Assembly (NCBI GenBank): GCA_951217055.1
Contig: OX578286.1
Coordinates: 39,165,437 to 39,229,436, forward strand
From: Gerris lacustris
Lineage: Eukaryota; Arthropoda; Insecta; Hemiptera; Gerridae
Length of the DNA: 64,000 nt
Direction of reading: 5' to 3'
Shown here: positions 33,301-45,689 of the stretch, piece by piece
Layout: each line of letters begins with the position of its first letter
Numbering within the stretch: the first letter of the stretch is position 1
Position numbers and translations under genes: made by a program
Notes under the pieces: model-generated
What the model was told of the DNA's origin: nothing
Seen by the model: the letters and a program-made list of their open reading frames with translations, nothing else
Database searches by the model: none

Positions 33301-33771
33301 TTGGAACAGATGATATCGGAACAAGACGTTCAGATGGAAGCGCAAGCGTGGAAAGTACAAACATTATCCAACGCATTGCAACAATCCCGTATAGAGAGCG
33401 AACGTAGATTAGTTATGGTTCATCGAGAACATCAAGAGAAGTTGCATTTGATGTTCAGGCAGTACGCTACCGGAGAAACATCCGGACCCAGTTCTAGTGT
33501 TGAACGTAACCACGATAAACTATATCTGCACGACAGTAACAAACTTTACATTCAGAATAAGGAGTTGAAACATCGTATACTCGAATTAGAAGGAATGCTC
33601 GTGCACAAACGTCCTGTTCCGAGCTCGAGCAGTGTTGTTAGTAACGCACTCACAATACCACACGAGAACATTAACAAACTTCCCAACAAACCTGCGTTCA
33701 TTACCAAAGTAACCAGGCAGAAAAATAAGCTCATCATTCAGCAGCAGAAAACTAAAAAACGATCCAAATAA
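30319..33771 (+). CDS. cos: Costal-2-like kinesin (KIF7/KIF27 family), intronless
   Basis: The 1150-residue protein starts at the first ATG of the frame; codons back to 30214 are open but lack ATG. VQVGVRVRPP opens a kinesin motor domain. The P-loop is GKCGSGKT (residues 78-85; usual GQTGSGKT). Switch I is reduced to DCNSH (201-205) and switch II is DLGGYD (233-238; usual DLAGSE), so ATP hydrolysis is doubtful. An acidic, serine-rich linker follows, then coiled coil from about 610 to 860. The KIF7/KIF27/Cos2 signature AIDAAIEYKNEIM lies around 932-944, within a segment starting near 880, and a basic tail closes the protein. Drosophila Cos2 (about 1200 residues) scaffolds Ci, Fused and Smoothened in Hedgehog signalling. 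The gene lies between lola-type exons on the same strand. A possible poly(A) signal is at 34026. Confidence 0.85.
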   Translation: MVVPVQVGVRVRPPNQDEDVVISLIQETKQILVDNKLICAADYLFPPESSQGFIYDACLVNRINFLFEGHDIFIIAFGKCGSGKTHTLFQLNCTGFNISYGIVPLAVHHIFNTLSRFQVHNYFRYSVYINFFEINNGQVHDLLSLDPDDSETKKYSLSFTNKGSCVVNGVENILCRNVNEVFGCLQIGLQSKVGNKNDHKDCNSHTFFVITVYQQWIYNGGCENKVSKATFIDLGGYDTPDDNKNGSCSNFFSDILDFVAEDRSQSETVEELFLPVLIRDAFTVSSSTLLLCCLSPCSKDVTESIDNLQLISKIRDNYYISDGLSNYVCDSATEASSQELEYYTLQQDMYVSLVTSQWMKLVSNAEGLFNKLSQSGLPKEAKQQIENWLCLKQEYDECFLESPNIQKSGKSLECIEEESERNSSSCLTSLNSENEISEVVVQKIEFTATIKNESRFGIDTDSPCTTKDGYSSKSESCPSRCTDDPITLEDKCVDTEENENADSKHDSLNSSPIYRRRKTLMPEDVNFVLSKFGAREGTSNQEFSSDTEGEDDSKTKKKGKKTSDKKFIKKKSIEGNKPLQLAKVESDSDTDCSLSDNDLQLVKYCERNKALVLKKDELKVLSSAAESKQAQINLIILDLEGAHERIEELNQIIKIKEEYITDMIDQSSVTTTAKAKLQKKLFKLEEEYYKTRTNLIKAEKAVKKGDVSAINQIEKYKLLSDHYEKRLNDLKTIKQLAGDSAKKIFELESSLFNSKRKLQKLLKQIKKEEDYKKNLEKELEEDKKKVHELEEKLSNCYLSDQSCDSVRSKKIQFEEKRLKTLQESSQVLQEQLNKQKFLLLKRDSFLKDKTGSKCTCVANVSPEPQNSKKYEGTINDEVKEELRLEIRNLRKTRECLVEQRRKLDRKFKKEKMFTPQEEHHFLECDEAVEAIDAAIEYKNEIMFGHIQSFDNREDWERNDELLIERLMKLSHPELRTLFTKYFRKVIDLRESGRKLEQMISEQDVQMEAQAWKVQTLSNALQQSRIESERRLVMVHREHQEKLHLMFRQYATGETSGPSSSVERNHDKLYLHDSNKLYIQNKELKHRILELEGMLVHKRPVPSSSSVVSNALTIPHENINKLPNKPAFITKVTRQKNKLIIQQQKTKKRSK

Positions 33772-35388
33772 GCCATCACAAAATAACAGTAAATTATTTA
33801 CATTGCAGCGAAAAATCCAAATTTTTTAAATTTCTCTAAAGTCGCATAATTATTATTTTTTAAATGAAATCAATTTAATTATTTATTTTTAAAAGTTTGA
33901 TTGTCGTTGATTTTATTAATTAATTGTTTTCATACGGTTATTCTCTCTCTATATTTCTTTTAATGATATTATTAAAGGGGAAGTATTTACTATTCTGTTC
34001 CCACCAAATTATTTTTATTATTAAAAATAAATTAAATTGATTTTTTTTTAAAAATTACAAATTGAATCTACGCTATGCGAAAAACTCATGTCAAATGACA
34101 AAATACAATTTTAATTTTATTTATTGATACAATTTTCTTTTAAATAATTTTTTAATTCATTTTTGTAAAAAGTTACAAACATTACTTAAATAATGTTTTA
34201 ATAAACATAAACGCTTATTTACTTCTTTTTTTTTTATATAAAAGCACAGTATTAATTTTTTTTTCTCACTGTAAATATTTGTTAGTTTTTGTTTAAATAA
34301 TTTTTTATGTGCTATTTTCAAGCATTACTCTCTATTTAAATATTAATTTAAACATTGTGAATTTTAATTGTTATTAATTTAATTTAATTATTGTGTTTTT
34401 TTAAATGTAGTCACTTTTAATCGGTGAAGTTTTTTAGTTCAATTTTTTATTTTTATTATATACTATTAAAGTCTGGACATTCTGTTAACCAAAGTGAGCT
34501 GAATACTTTGTTAAAAAAAAAGTGAGCAGAAAATTTGAATAACCAAAGTGAGCAGAATATTTTACTCGGAAAACTGCCTTTGAAAAATTCTTCCTTTATG
34601 TGCTGTGATGGATTCCTCATTTATTATTCAGTTTAACTTTTGGTAAGTGTTATTTATGTTTATTTATTTATTTTTTGAAGTGATTTAAGTTTCTTTTTTT
34701 TACTTTTATATATATCTGCAATAATGCTAAATTTCAATGGTTACTTTCACTCTTTTCATAATTTTATTTTAAATATTTTGATTTTAATATTATCTAAATT
34801 GTAATTTACTGATGGGAGCAATCACTTATCCCATCATTGGGTTATTGATGATTGTAATGAGGCGGTAAAATAATAAGTAAAAACATCAAGTAATTATTAA
34901 AAACAAACTTCGACACTTTATAGTTCAAACAAAAATTTGTATCTCAAAAGTAAATTATTGTAAGTAACATTTTATAAATTATTGTACCATTTTAGCAGTT
35001 AAAGGAGAGCTATTTTTTTGCTCACTAGAAGCAGAAAATGACGCAGTCTTTCTACAAAATATACAACAAAATTACATTTATTTTCTCTTGATTTATTATC
35101 AAAGAAGTTTACAATATGTTACCACAATTATCTCCCAGCGTAATGCTTTACCACAATTGTCCCCCGTAAAATAATACATGAAATTCCACAAAAAGTTTTG
35201 TTTTTTTCTATAAAATGGAGATACATTAATTTACATCTCAGGTACAGAAATAGAAAGTTACCTAAAATTGTAGTACATATTCAAATGAAGTCTGTCATTT
35301 TTATCTATTTCAATCAGCTACATCGCTTCCTATGTGATATCCAGTTAAACTGAGTCTTAATTATGATATATATAATTTAAACAAGTAA
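33772..35388. other. 3' flank of the kinesin gene and AT-rich spacer
   Basis: AT-rich, with several AATAAA-like motifs after the stop. Near 34485-34560 a short word (aaccaaagtgagc(t/a)gaata) occurs three times. No gene was seen. Confidence 0.5.
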
Positions 35389-35972
35389 TAGTCCAGGAGA
35401 TAGCGTGCAAAAAGTGTCTGAATAACAAGCTAGAAGTGACATCAGCTAGTGTCAGACATCAAGCTGGAATTTTGCATACAAGTCAATCTTTTAGCGCCTT
35501 TTAAGAATATGTGGTCGGCTAAGTTCATCTGCGGGACATAACTTGGCAATAGGCATTTGAAAGAAACAAACCGATGGAGAGCGGCCATGTCTCACCAATT
35601 ATGGTGGACAATGTGATTTTCATGATCCTGAGTACAGAATTAGTTAGGAGTTGATGTTAGTTTGTCCCTTGACAGGTGGCCACGTTGATTTTTAGTATTA
35701 TTTGAATAACTAACCTATCAAGTGTGAAAATAACATCGACTTGAACTAATTCTGTACTCATGATCATGAAAATCTTATTGTCCACCATAATTAGCGGGAC
35801 ATGGCCGCTCTCCACCATTTTGTTTTTTTTTCAAATGCCTATTGTCAAGCTATGTCCCGCAGACGAACTTAGCCGACCACATATTCTTAAAAGTTGCTAA
35901 AAGATTGACTTGTATGCAAAATTCTAGCTTGATGTTAGTCAAACACTTTTTTGCACGCTATCTCCTGGACTA
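35389..35972. mobile_element. Foldback element with about 270-bp arms, flanked by TA
   Basis: gtccaggagatagcgtgcaa starts the left arm at 35391. The right arm ends with its complement at 35970, and TA flanks both ends. The arms match through gtggtcggctaagttc, gggacat, ggagagcggccatgtc and ctgagtacagaatta with small gaps. A TA target with long inverted arms is compatible with a Tc1/mariner-type MITE. Confidence 0.75.
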
Positions 35973-36159
35973 TAATAATTATTAATTATTTTCAAAATAT
36001 AATTATTTTAAAATTATGCTATTTCTGGCCAGAGAAATGAAAAGAAAGTGGCCTATAATATTAATCATTATTAATTTGAATTTATTAAGTAGGTTTACTA
36101 ATAATAATTACTTTGTTTGTTTTTAAACAAGCTTAAACCAAAATGTTAGTTTAAAGGTT

Positions 36160-36720
36160 GCCAGATGTTTAGCTTAAGGCAGCTTTCGAACTCAAAAGAC
36201 AGGCTAGAAGAGATAAGAGACAAGACCTGTCTCGCTGTGGAGTCATGAGTGTTTTATTGTTTACTTAATTTTGCCAGGTCCTCTTCTACTTTGCTGTGTT
36301 GAGATAGACCAAAAGGTTTCGCACCCTCTCCTGTCCATGGACAAAGGGCAGCCACGTAGGGACATTTTTCTGTGAGCCAGGGTGAATGTAGCGTTGTCCT
36401 CTTTCTCCCTCTGGGCGTCACCTCACACCAAACTCCAAGGGCTTTTCAAAAAAGTCTTTCATTGTTTATCTTAACTTTTTTTTTACAAAGAAAAAATAGT
36501 TATTTATGCACCTAGGGAGTAAAGTAAGCCATTATTCCCTGAGCGAAAAAGTTGGTTCTTGAGGCAAAGACGAAGGAGCCCTGGTCCCTAAATCCCGAGG
36601 CGAAGCCGAGGGAAATAGACTCTTTAATTCCCGAGGAGCAGCCAAGGGATTAACTCTAATTAGCTATTACCAAGTAGATAAGAAAGTTGTCAGAATTGTT
36701 GGACCGAATTTTGTTTAATA
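36160..36720. other. Repeat-derived, GC-richer spacer
   Basis: The sequence is transposon-like by composition (ctctcctgtccatggacaaa; cccgaggcgaagccgaggg twice, imperfectly). Part of it, 36487-36535, recurs inverted at 29193-29235. No coding frame or element ends could be defined. Confidence 0.4.
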
Positions 36721-37220
36721 ATATAATTTTTGTTTAATCTAATTATTTTATAATATATTGTACGATTAAAATGGTTTGTTTGCTTGATTTGCCTTTCAGA
36801 TGAGAAACACCTGTTGAATCATTGGCATTTTAATCATTGGCTGCATGTTGAACTAGAACTGAATTTGAAGTTGCTGTTTCCACTTCTACTCTCCAAACCA
36901 CAATTGCTGCAACTGCATCATCTTCTTCTACAAGAATTAAAATCTAAAGCCTTCAGCTAAGTTGGGAAAAAATGCTCATTAGAACTACCTTTAAAATTTA
37001 TTTATTTTAATTCCATTAAAAGCATAATTTATATTTACAGGCGCATAGATTATTTCTGTAAAAGAATTAATCAGTTCTTCAAAGAACAATTAACTAATTT
37101 GTCAAACTTTTTAATTACTCAAATGATTAATTCTTGTATAAGCCTAAATAATATTTACAGAAGCATTAATCCATTCTACTTTAGCATTTTTTTTTTTTTT
37201 TTTTTTTTTTTCTACTTAAG
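36721..37220. other. AT-rich spacer, no gene seen
   Basis: A long T-run near 37188-37211 precedes the hairpin element. No other structure was recognised. Confidence 0.4.
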
Positions 37221-37365
37221 AATTTAAATCAAATTATAATTATTGTTAACTACGGGAAACAGACTGAGAAAAATACACTCCAGCGCCGGGATTTGAACTC
37301 GGGCCTCTATATTTCCAGTTTATCTGTTTCCCGTAGTTAACAATAATTATAATTTGATTTAAATT
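37221..37365. mobile_element. Hairpin element with perfect 43-bp arms and a tRNA-like loop
   Basis: Arms at 37221-37263 and 37323-37365 are exact reverse complements. The 59-bp loop contains, on the minus strand, a T-arm/B-box-like gagttcaaatccc preceded by gaggcccga. Perfect arms suggest recent formation or conversion between the arms. Confidence 0.7.
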
Positions 37366-38757
37366 AAAATTTAATATTTCCGTAGTATGAATACTACCAA
37401 AATCGTTAAATACTTAAGAATTTATTAATTCACGATTAAATATTAGTTTAAGTCGAAGTTAGTTGTTTCTACGTATATTTTGAGGGACTTACAGTGAATC
37501 GAATTATCATGGCCATTATGAGTACCTGATTAAGTGAAGTGGCGAATAACTTGTTGCATATCAATCGTAAGGTTTATACAGGTGATCACCATGTCATCCA
37601 TTACATATATGTAGTTGTATAAGCCCTTTGCCAGGCCTAGGCCCTCCAAGGTCTGTTGCACCACTAGGTTTGTTTGTTTAATCTATTATGAGTAAGTTCC
37701 ACATTACTATAGAAACAACTAACTTTGAATTATACTAAATTTAATTCAAGCGTTTAGCCGAATAAGTATCTATGTTAATTTTTCTTGAAAAATTAGATTT
37801 CTTTAGAATAATGAACCATGGAGTTTTTTTAAAAAAATAAATAAATAATATTGCCTAGTTAAAGGCAAACCATATTTATTTCAATAAAAATAATTGTTAA
37901 TTTTGATTTGTTGGTCTTCAAACAGATATAATCACTTAATTACTTAATTTTACTTTTTTTTCTAAATATAAAATTAAGCCCATGGCTTAAGGGCTCGTAT
38001 TCAATAAACTAAGAACTAAATACGTCTTTAATAAATGAAATATGTAATTTTTATTTGGTTCTACCCAAGTCAATTGTACTAAAACAGTGAATTAATTCTT
38101 TAATAGAATTCATGCTCTAAAATTATTAAATTTTACAAAAGAAAAACCATATTTATTATTTTATTATAATATAGTCAAATATTTTCAATAATATCGCACA
38201 AAATAATAGTGTCAATATTTTTTTTTTTTTTTTTTTTAGAAAAAAAAGGTGTTTTTAATTTATTTTTCTCTTTATAATTCAGTTGATTACTGTAAATTGA
38301 AATACATTTTTATTTTATTATATAATAAGTTTGTAATACAGTCATTTTAAATTATAAAATAAATAAAAAAAAAAATGACAAATAGTTTATTAATTTTCAA
38401 ATCTTAAGAATTTGTGAATGGTATTTTAATTTTTATATGCCATTGAATGGTTCGACAATTTGTAATTTACAGTTGGTTTAAATTATAAAATGAATATAAT
38501 GAAACACCTGAATGGAATAGTATCTTAGTACATAATGGAGTTATCTAAATTGTCTCTATATGTAAACTGACTTATTTGTTTATTTTATTCTTCAAAGTAG
38601 TACATAAAGTTCTGTTCCGACGAAGTAACTAAGAAGTGTTAAACCCAACGTTAACCGAACTTCCAGTATTGGATGTAAAATATGGAAATTTTCACTTATA
38701 AAACAATATTGTCTCCTTTGTACATGCATTTAACTCAATACATGAGCCTAAACCTTC
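37366..38757. other. AT-rich spacer, no gene seen
   Basis: No open frame over 60 codons. A- and T-runs (for example 38220-38238) and ordinary low-complexity DNA. Confidence 0.5.
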
Positions 38758-38758
38758 T

Positions 38759-39042
38759 AAAGCCTAGTCCACACCAGTAGACACGTTGCGCAACGTGTCT
38801 ATAGACGTCTTCTGTCTATTGTCTAGGTCTAGCGTCCACACTTGTAGACACGTTGCGCAACATGACTACCGTTGCACCGTGTCTACTATTTAGAATGGAA
38901 AACCCATAGACATGCGATTTTTGGTCTAGCAACGAGACCGTAGACGCCGTTTGTCTAGCCGATGTCTATAGACAAATCGCTAGACATTGTCTTTGAGACC
39001 AAAATCGCACAACATGTCTACTAGTGTGGACAAGGCTTTAGA
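38759..39042. mobile_element. Foldback MITE of palindromic words
   Basis: taaagcctagtccacaccag at the left is matched by ctagtgtggacaaggcttta at the right. The interior is built from repeats and inversions of tagacacgttgcgcaac and gtctatagac. Same outer wording as 7057 and 54284. Confidence 0.7.
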
Positions 39043-39900
39043 TATAAATCTAAAACTTCTTTACACCACCTAATATGGAAGCCTGAATACTTCTACAATT
39101 TGTAATTTGTTGTTTTTTGATAAATATGCTTTTATTATTATTATTTAGTACCTGATTATTTTTGGACCAAGATATTTAGTGTCGATCTTATTCCTAATTA
39201 AATAATCTCATACTGAACTTACTCATGTAAAAAATGAAATAAAGAGTTAACTTGATCAGTTTATTTAAGTGGTTGGTCGAATCGCGAATATTTGACAGAT
39301 TGATTGAAACTAAAGGCTGAAATTTGATGTGCTAAATAAGTCTACAGACATTAGTTTAATGATCATGTCTATCCAATCGAAATTGGAGGATTTGATAGAG
39401 GATTTGCGAGGCAAAGTTTAGGATCGCGAGGTGAAATTGAGGATAGTGATGTGAAATTAAGGATAGCGAGGATCAGCCAAAAGTTAAAAATCAAAGTGGT
39501 GGTTTCACTGATGTTTTGGCAAAATGTACTTCCTTCTTCGATTTAATCAAAACATGAATGATTATCCAATCACCATTGAACAAACCAAAAACGAATTCAT
39601 TTTTTCTGAAAGGGCTGTCTTTATTAATGTATCTATTCTATCTTTTTAACTGGTTCTAGATCTGTAAGCATCATTAGGTAGTCCTAGAATTATAAAAAGA
39701 GATTAGATATTATTAATAAAAGAGATGTCTCTCCATCAAGTGCTCTATTCCAACAACTAAACTGTTCTAAACACTCTCAGTGGAAGTGTGCGTGGCCCAT
39801 AACCTTTTATATTAGCTGTGGAGAACTATAAATGTAATTACAGAATATATATAAAATATTAATATGTCAAAAATCAAAACATGGTGGGGAGATGCAAAGT
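39043..39900. other. Spacer, no gene seen
   Basis: AT-rich with a short repetitive patch (ggatagcgaggt...) near 39385-39480. No coding signal. Confidence 0.45.
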
Positions 39901-39924
39901 CGGTCTCTATCACTCAGTACGACG

Positions 39925-41290
39925 ATCCTAATTCCAACCTGATTGAATACCAAGTTCGTCTCGAATTTGGCTCGTTAACCACCACACACAGGCAAATTTG
40001 ATTCTTGTGAACCGAGATCAGCGAATCAAGATCCAACCTGATTGTAGGTATACAAAGTTCATCATGAATTTGGTTAGTTAACCACCACTCACAGGTGGAC
40101 TTTGTTCTTGTGAACTGAGATCACTGAGCCAAGTTCCAACCTGATTTTATACGAAGTTCGTCATGAATTTGGCTCGTTAACCACCACTCACAGGTGGACT
40201 TTGTTCTTGTGAACTGAGATCACTGAGCCAAGTTCCAACCTGATTTTATACGAAGTTCGTCATGAATTTGGCTCGTTAACCACCACTCACAGGTGGACTT
40301 TGTTCTTGTGAACTGAGATCGCTGGGCCAAGTTCCAACCTGATTTTATACGAAGTTCGTCATGAATTTGGCTCGTTAACCACCACTCACAGGTGGACTTT
40401 GTTCTTGTGAACTGAGATCGCTAGGCCAAGTTCCAACCTGATTTTATACGAAGTTCGTCATGAATTTGGCTCGTTAACCACCACTCACAGGTGGACTTTG
40501 TTCTTGTGAACTGAGATCGCTGGGCCAAGTTCCAACCTGATTTTATACGAAGTTCGTCATGAATTTGGCTCGTTAACCACCACTCACAGGTGGACTTTGT
40601 TCTTGTGAACTGAGATCGCTAGGCCAAGTTCCAACCTGATTTTATACGAAGTTCGTCATGAATTTGGCTCGTTAACCACCACTCACAGGTGGACTTTGTT
40701 CTTGTGAACTGAGATCGCTAGGCCAAGTTCCAACCTGATTTTATACGAAGTTCGTCATGAATTTGGCTCGTTAACCACCACTCACAGGTGAACTTGGTTC
40801 TTGTGAACTGAGATCGCTAGGCCAAGTTCCAACCTGATTTTATACGAAGTTCGTCATGAATTTGGTTAGTTAACCACCACTCACAGGTGGACTTTGTTCT
40901 TGTGAACTGAGATCACTGAGCCAAGTTCCAACCTGATTGTATACGAAGTTCGTCATGAATTTGGCTCGTTAACCACCACTCACAGGTGAACTTGGTTCTT
41001 GTGAACTGAGATCGCTAGGCCAAGTTCCAACCTGATTTTATACGAAGTTCGTCATGAATTTGGTTAGTTAACCACCACTCACAGGTGGACTTTGTTCTTG
41101 TGAACTGAGATCACTGAGCCAAGTTCCAACCTGATTGTATACGAAGTTCGTCATGAATTTGGCTCGTTAACCACCACTCACAGGTGAACTTGGTTCTTGT
41201 GAACTGAGATCGCTAGGCCAAGTTCCAACCTGATTTTATACGAAGTTCGTCATGAATTTGGTTCGTTAACTTCCACACACAGGGGAACTT
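39925..41290. repeat. Minisatellite, 99 bp unit, about 13.5 copies
   Basis: Units carry ccaagttccaacctgatttt, acgaagttcgtcatgaattt, cgttaaccaccactcacagg and cttgtgaactgagatcgct. Variants (gctaggcc/actgagcc, tggact/tgaact) alternate in blocks, showing multi-unit duplication. The first units are the most diverged. Confidence 0.95.
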
Positions 41291-42935
41291 GGTTCTTCAG
41301 CAAACCAAGTTCCAATGTGTATACCCCGCTTAGCCTTAAATACTGGGTACTTTCAGGACCATTGAAACAAGTATTAATTGTATAGTTTAAAAAAATTGTT
41401 GCTCTAGGCTCTTGAATATGTACTCTACCTGTGAAATAACAACGTAATTGCATATAGCGCCATTTTATTGAAGAGCGAAAACAGCTGACAACAAAAATCA
41501 TTAAGAATTAATATAAATTCAAATAAAATAGATAAGAGTTTGGCACTTACAAGATACAATATCATTTTGACGTTCTGCTTTATTTATCACAATATTTATT
41601 TATTGTTCTTCCGATTTGAGAATAAACTGATCAATAAACCCTTTTTTGATCCATTTATTTGCATTTTACTTAATTACTATTTTAATTATAAAGTGTACTT
41701 ACCTTGAACTACTTTTTTAATTTTTGTATGATTTGTCAATAAAAATCAATGTTTTATTATTATTTTAAATTTTAATATTAATTCTTATTAAATTTACATG
41801 CAAGCACAAGAATTGAAATAATAATGGATTCCCTGTTATAATGTAATAAATTAATTGTAAACATTTTTATTGAATAGACTGTTAACAGGAATATTAATTA
41901 AGGCCTGAAAATAAATAATTTATAGTTATATTAATTAAAATTAAAATGAGTGCAAAATATGAATTTTAAATGTGTATTACTTAGTAGTGTGTTAGTTGTT
42001 TTGAACTGATCTTTCGAGTTAGTTACTCAAAATTGAATTAAACTCAGAAGATTAATCTTAATCAGTTAGGAATAATAAGTTTCTGGATTAACTGAACAAT
42101 ATTACATTTGTATTATTAAAAACTTGATCTCTACTGATTAAGTTTGCTCTTTGAGTATTATTAATTATTAATTAGTAGTATTAATTAATCTTTGTTAATG
42201 TTCTATTAGTATTATTGTGATATGTCTGATTACTTGTTATTGTATTTTTAAATGTATGTTTTATTAATATAATGCCTACACTGAGTATTGTTTGATACCT
42301 ATATATATATAAATATATAATTTAAGGTATTTTTATTAAAATTATTATTATTGTTCGTTAAGGAAATTTAATTTATTCAAAAATATTTATTATAAAAAAT
42401 AAAATATTAACAACTATAACAAATAATTGATCTTTATCATTGCAAAGAAATATATTTATTTCACATTTAATATTAGTGGTCAAATAAAAATTGTAAAAGG
42501 AATAGGGAAAGGCTTATAAAAATCACTCTACAACCAGGAATTGAAACACATTACTCTTGGTTTAACTTTTGAGTTAAAGGTTACAGCAGAGAAGTTATGT
42601 TCATGTGTCTGAATAGATATAGTATGGAAAAGTCATTCAAATTTGACTATTATTCCTGAAACAACATTTTTAGGTGTATGAAGATTGGGTAATCAATTCT
42701 TTTGGCCCTTCTAATTGTATCAAATGTTTCCTATCAATTCTCATTGGCCCTACACTTTTAGTAGCCAAATTTGCCAATTATTACTTTTGGTCATGTGTTT
42801 TGACTATAATTAATTTTTCTCACAAATGCTCCCTTTGACTTTTCTTCTTAATTAAAATATTTACTTTATGATCTCATTTTCAAATTTTCTTTTAATTTCT
42901 TTGTTTGTCATATGCTTATATTGGCTACACCCTCT
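41291..42935. other. AT-rich spacer, no gene seen
   Basis: The minus-strand frame at 41250-41501 overlaps the array edge and lacks family features. The rest is AT-rich. Confidence 0.45.
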
Positions 42936-42939
42936 TATT

Positions 42940-43345
42940 TTAATTTTTGTCAAGTTCTCTTCTTGACCCTTCCTCTCAATTAAATGTTTGTCAAGTTCTC
43001 TTCTTGACCCTTCCTCTTAATTTAATTTTTGTCAAGTTCTCTTCTTGACCCTTCCTCTCAATTTAATGTTTGTCAAGTTCTCTTCTTGACCCTTACTCTC
43101 AATTGAATGTTTGTTAAGTTCTCTCTTTGACTCTCTTCTTAATTAAAATATTTACTTTATGATCTCATATTCAAATTTTCTTTTAATTTCTTTGTTGCCA
43201 TATGCTACACCCTCTTAATTTAATTTTTGTCAAGTTCTCTTCTTGACCCTTCCTCTCAATTGAATGTTTGTCAAGTTCTCTCTTTGACCCTTCCTCTCAA
43301 TTGAATGTTTGTCAAGTTCTCTTTTAGACTTCTTCCTCTTAATTT
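42940..43345. repeat. Diverged minisatellite, about 41-60 bp unit
   Basis: tttgtcaagttctcttcttg and acccttcctctcaatt recur about seven times. A longer block containing tttactttatgatctcat is duplicated at about 42860 and 43150. Confidence 0.85.
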
Positions 43346-43894
43346 CATTAAATATTGAACTAAATCTCTCTCAGTGTAGGCAAGTAGGTAAATTTCACTT
43401 ATAAACAAATGTATGCGCACACAATTAATTCTCATTACTCTATTACCCCCCCCCCCCTTTTTTAAATGTATAATTATGAAAACAACTCCTAAGTGCTTTA
43501 CAATGAACAAAAAATAATTAAAAACTATTTTAATTTTTTGTGTTCAAATTGATGTGATCTTTTTTTTTTCTTTTTTTTTAAATATTATTTTTGCTTTATT
43601 TGTATATTGTTGTAAAGTGTATAATTAATTATCGAATGTAATAAAAACTATTAATAATAAATTTTATATATATATAATATATAAAAAATACTCAATAAAA
43701 ATTTTTGTATGTATTAATTTATATAATAATTATTATATATAATATATAACCATATTATATGAAGTATTGTGTTTATTTATTTTAATTTAATTCCCCAATA
43801 AGAAATAACTTACTCTGTGTCGATATTAAAATACAATTACAGACTAATCTGAGTCAGGGTAAGTAAAGAAGAATATTCATTTTAGATCAAATTG

Positions 43895-44048
43895 AACTGA
43901 CAATCTGTTCTAGTTCTAGAACTGACAATCTGTTCTAGTTCTAGAACTGACAATCTGTTCTAGTTCTAGAACTGACAATCTGTTCTAGTTCTAGAACTGA
44001 CAATCTGTTCTAGTTCTAGAACTGACAATCTTTTCTAGTTCTAGAACT
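43895..44048. repeat. Minisatellite, 25 bp unit, 6 copies
   Basis: The unit is ctagaactgacaatctgttc plus tagtt. The units are nearly exact. Confidence 0.95.
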
Positions 44049-44439
44049 TATTCAATATGTGATCAAATAATGGAATCAAAAAGGCGATTCTTTAAGTTTT
44101 ATCTTGTAGACCCCTACAAAGTAAAATTCTGAGAAATTCATTAAAATAATTTATTAATTTGGGTTCCGTGATCATTTCCCAAATTTGGAAATGATGTATA
44201 AATTCAGGATCTAACCTCAATATAAGTTTGTGTTCATTCTTCTGGATGTTAACTATTTCATTTTTGACACTTCTGGGACATAATTTATAATGTCAATTAA
44301 CAATTAATGAATACATATTTTAATACTGCGAGTAAGATAATTATGACATAGTCACGTTATGACAACTCTTGTCACATAATAATACAGATTGGTCCAAAAG
44401 TCCCTTCCTCCTGCTTAAATTTTGAACAGATTGAGTACG

Positions 44440-44809
44440 TTAATGAAACTTAAGGGATCTGTACCATGTGAAGGGAAGTTTGTATTTATCCACTCTTGTA
44501 CTCGGGTCAACCACCATTTTTGCCCCCAGGCCACCAAACTTGACAATTTTTAATTGGATCGTGTATTGTATAACTACACTGAAATGCACCATCTGTAATA
44601 CTTTTGCTCCCATGTAGGGAATAAAATATTGAAGGTAGAAAAACAAGGTTTGAAGTAAAATTTGATTATTCTTCGTCTTAGAATCCAAATGTGATATCAT
44701 GAATATAGTTGGGTGACCTGGGGGCTGACAGGGTAGTTGCCCCTAGAATGCGATAACATGAAAAGAACAACTTCTCATTGCATGGTACAGATCCCTTAAG
44801 TTTCATTAA
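44440..44809. mobile_element. MITE with about 29-bp inverted ends
   Basis: ttaatgaaacttaagggatc at 44440 is mirrored by gatcccttaagtttcattaa ending at 44809. The interior carries weaker inverted pieces around the ccaccatttttgcccccagg region. No coding capacity was accepted. Confidence 0.7.
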
Positions 44810-45044
44810 CTCATCTCAAATCATTTCACTTTTAATAATAGAACTAACACTAACAATATGTACGTACTATCACACTGTTATTCCATGTCAAATGCAAATT
44901 TTACATTTAGTAGTATCTAAATGTAAGGTTGAGAACTCTATTGGATAAAAGGAAAAATAAGCCAATGGCTCAGAAATAAATTAAAGGACAAGTTGAAAAG
45001 ATTTATATTCTAGGGTTTAAAGGAAAGACCGCATCATTATGACA

Positions 45045-45600
45045 CCTGGTTATAAGAATTATTGAGATCTTAACCTGATTATAAGAATTATTGAGATCTT
45101 AACCTGATTGTAAGAATTAATGAGATCTTAACCTGATTATAAAAATTATTGAGATCTTAACCTGATTGTAAGAATTAATGAGATCTTAACCTGATTATAA
45201 GAATTATTGAGATCTTAACCTGATTGTAAGAATTAATGAGATCTTAACCTGATTATAAAAATTATTGAGATCTTAACCTGATTATAAGAATTATTGAGAT
45301 CTTAACCTGATTGTAAGAATTATTGAGATCTTAACTTGATTGTAAGAATTATTGAGATCTTAACTTGATTGTAAGAATTATTGAGATCTTAACCTGATTG
45401 TAAGAATTATTGAGATCTTAACTTGATTATAAGAATTATTGAGATCTTAACCTGATTGTAAGAATTATTGAGATCTTAACTTGATTGTAAGAATTATTGA
45501 GATCTTAACCTGATTGTAAGAATTATTGAGATCTTAACTTGATTGTAAGAATTATTGAGATCTTAACCTGATTGTAAGAATTGTTCAGGATTTTATCTGA
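45045..45600. repeat. Minisatellite, 29 bp unit, about 19 copies
   Basis: The unit is gattgtaagaattattgaga plus tcttaacct. Variants (gta/ata, attatt/attaat, acct/actt) alternate in two-unit blocks. Confidence 0.95.
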
Positions 45601-45689
45601 ATATACAAATTATTAAGATCCACATTTTCAAAAAAAAAAAAAATGTTTCAGTCTTCTCCTGAATGTTTTAAGTTTTCTGGTCTTCTCTT

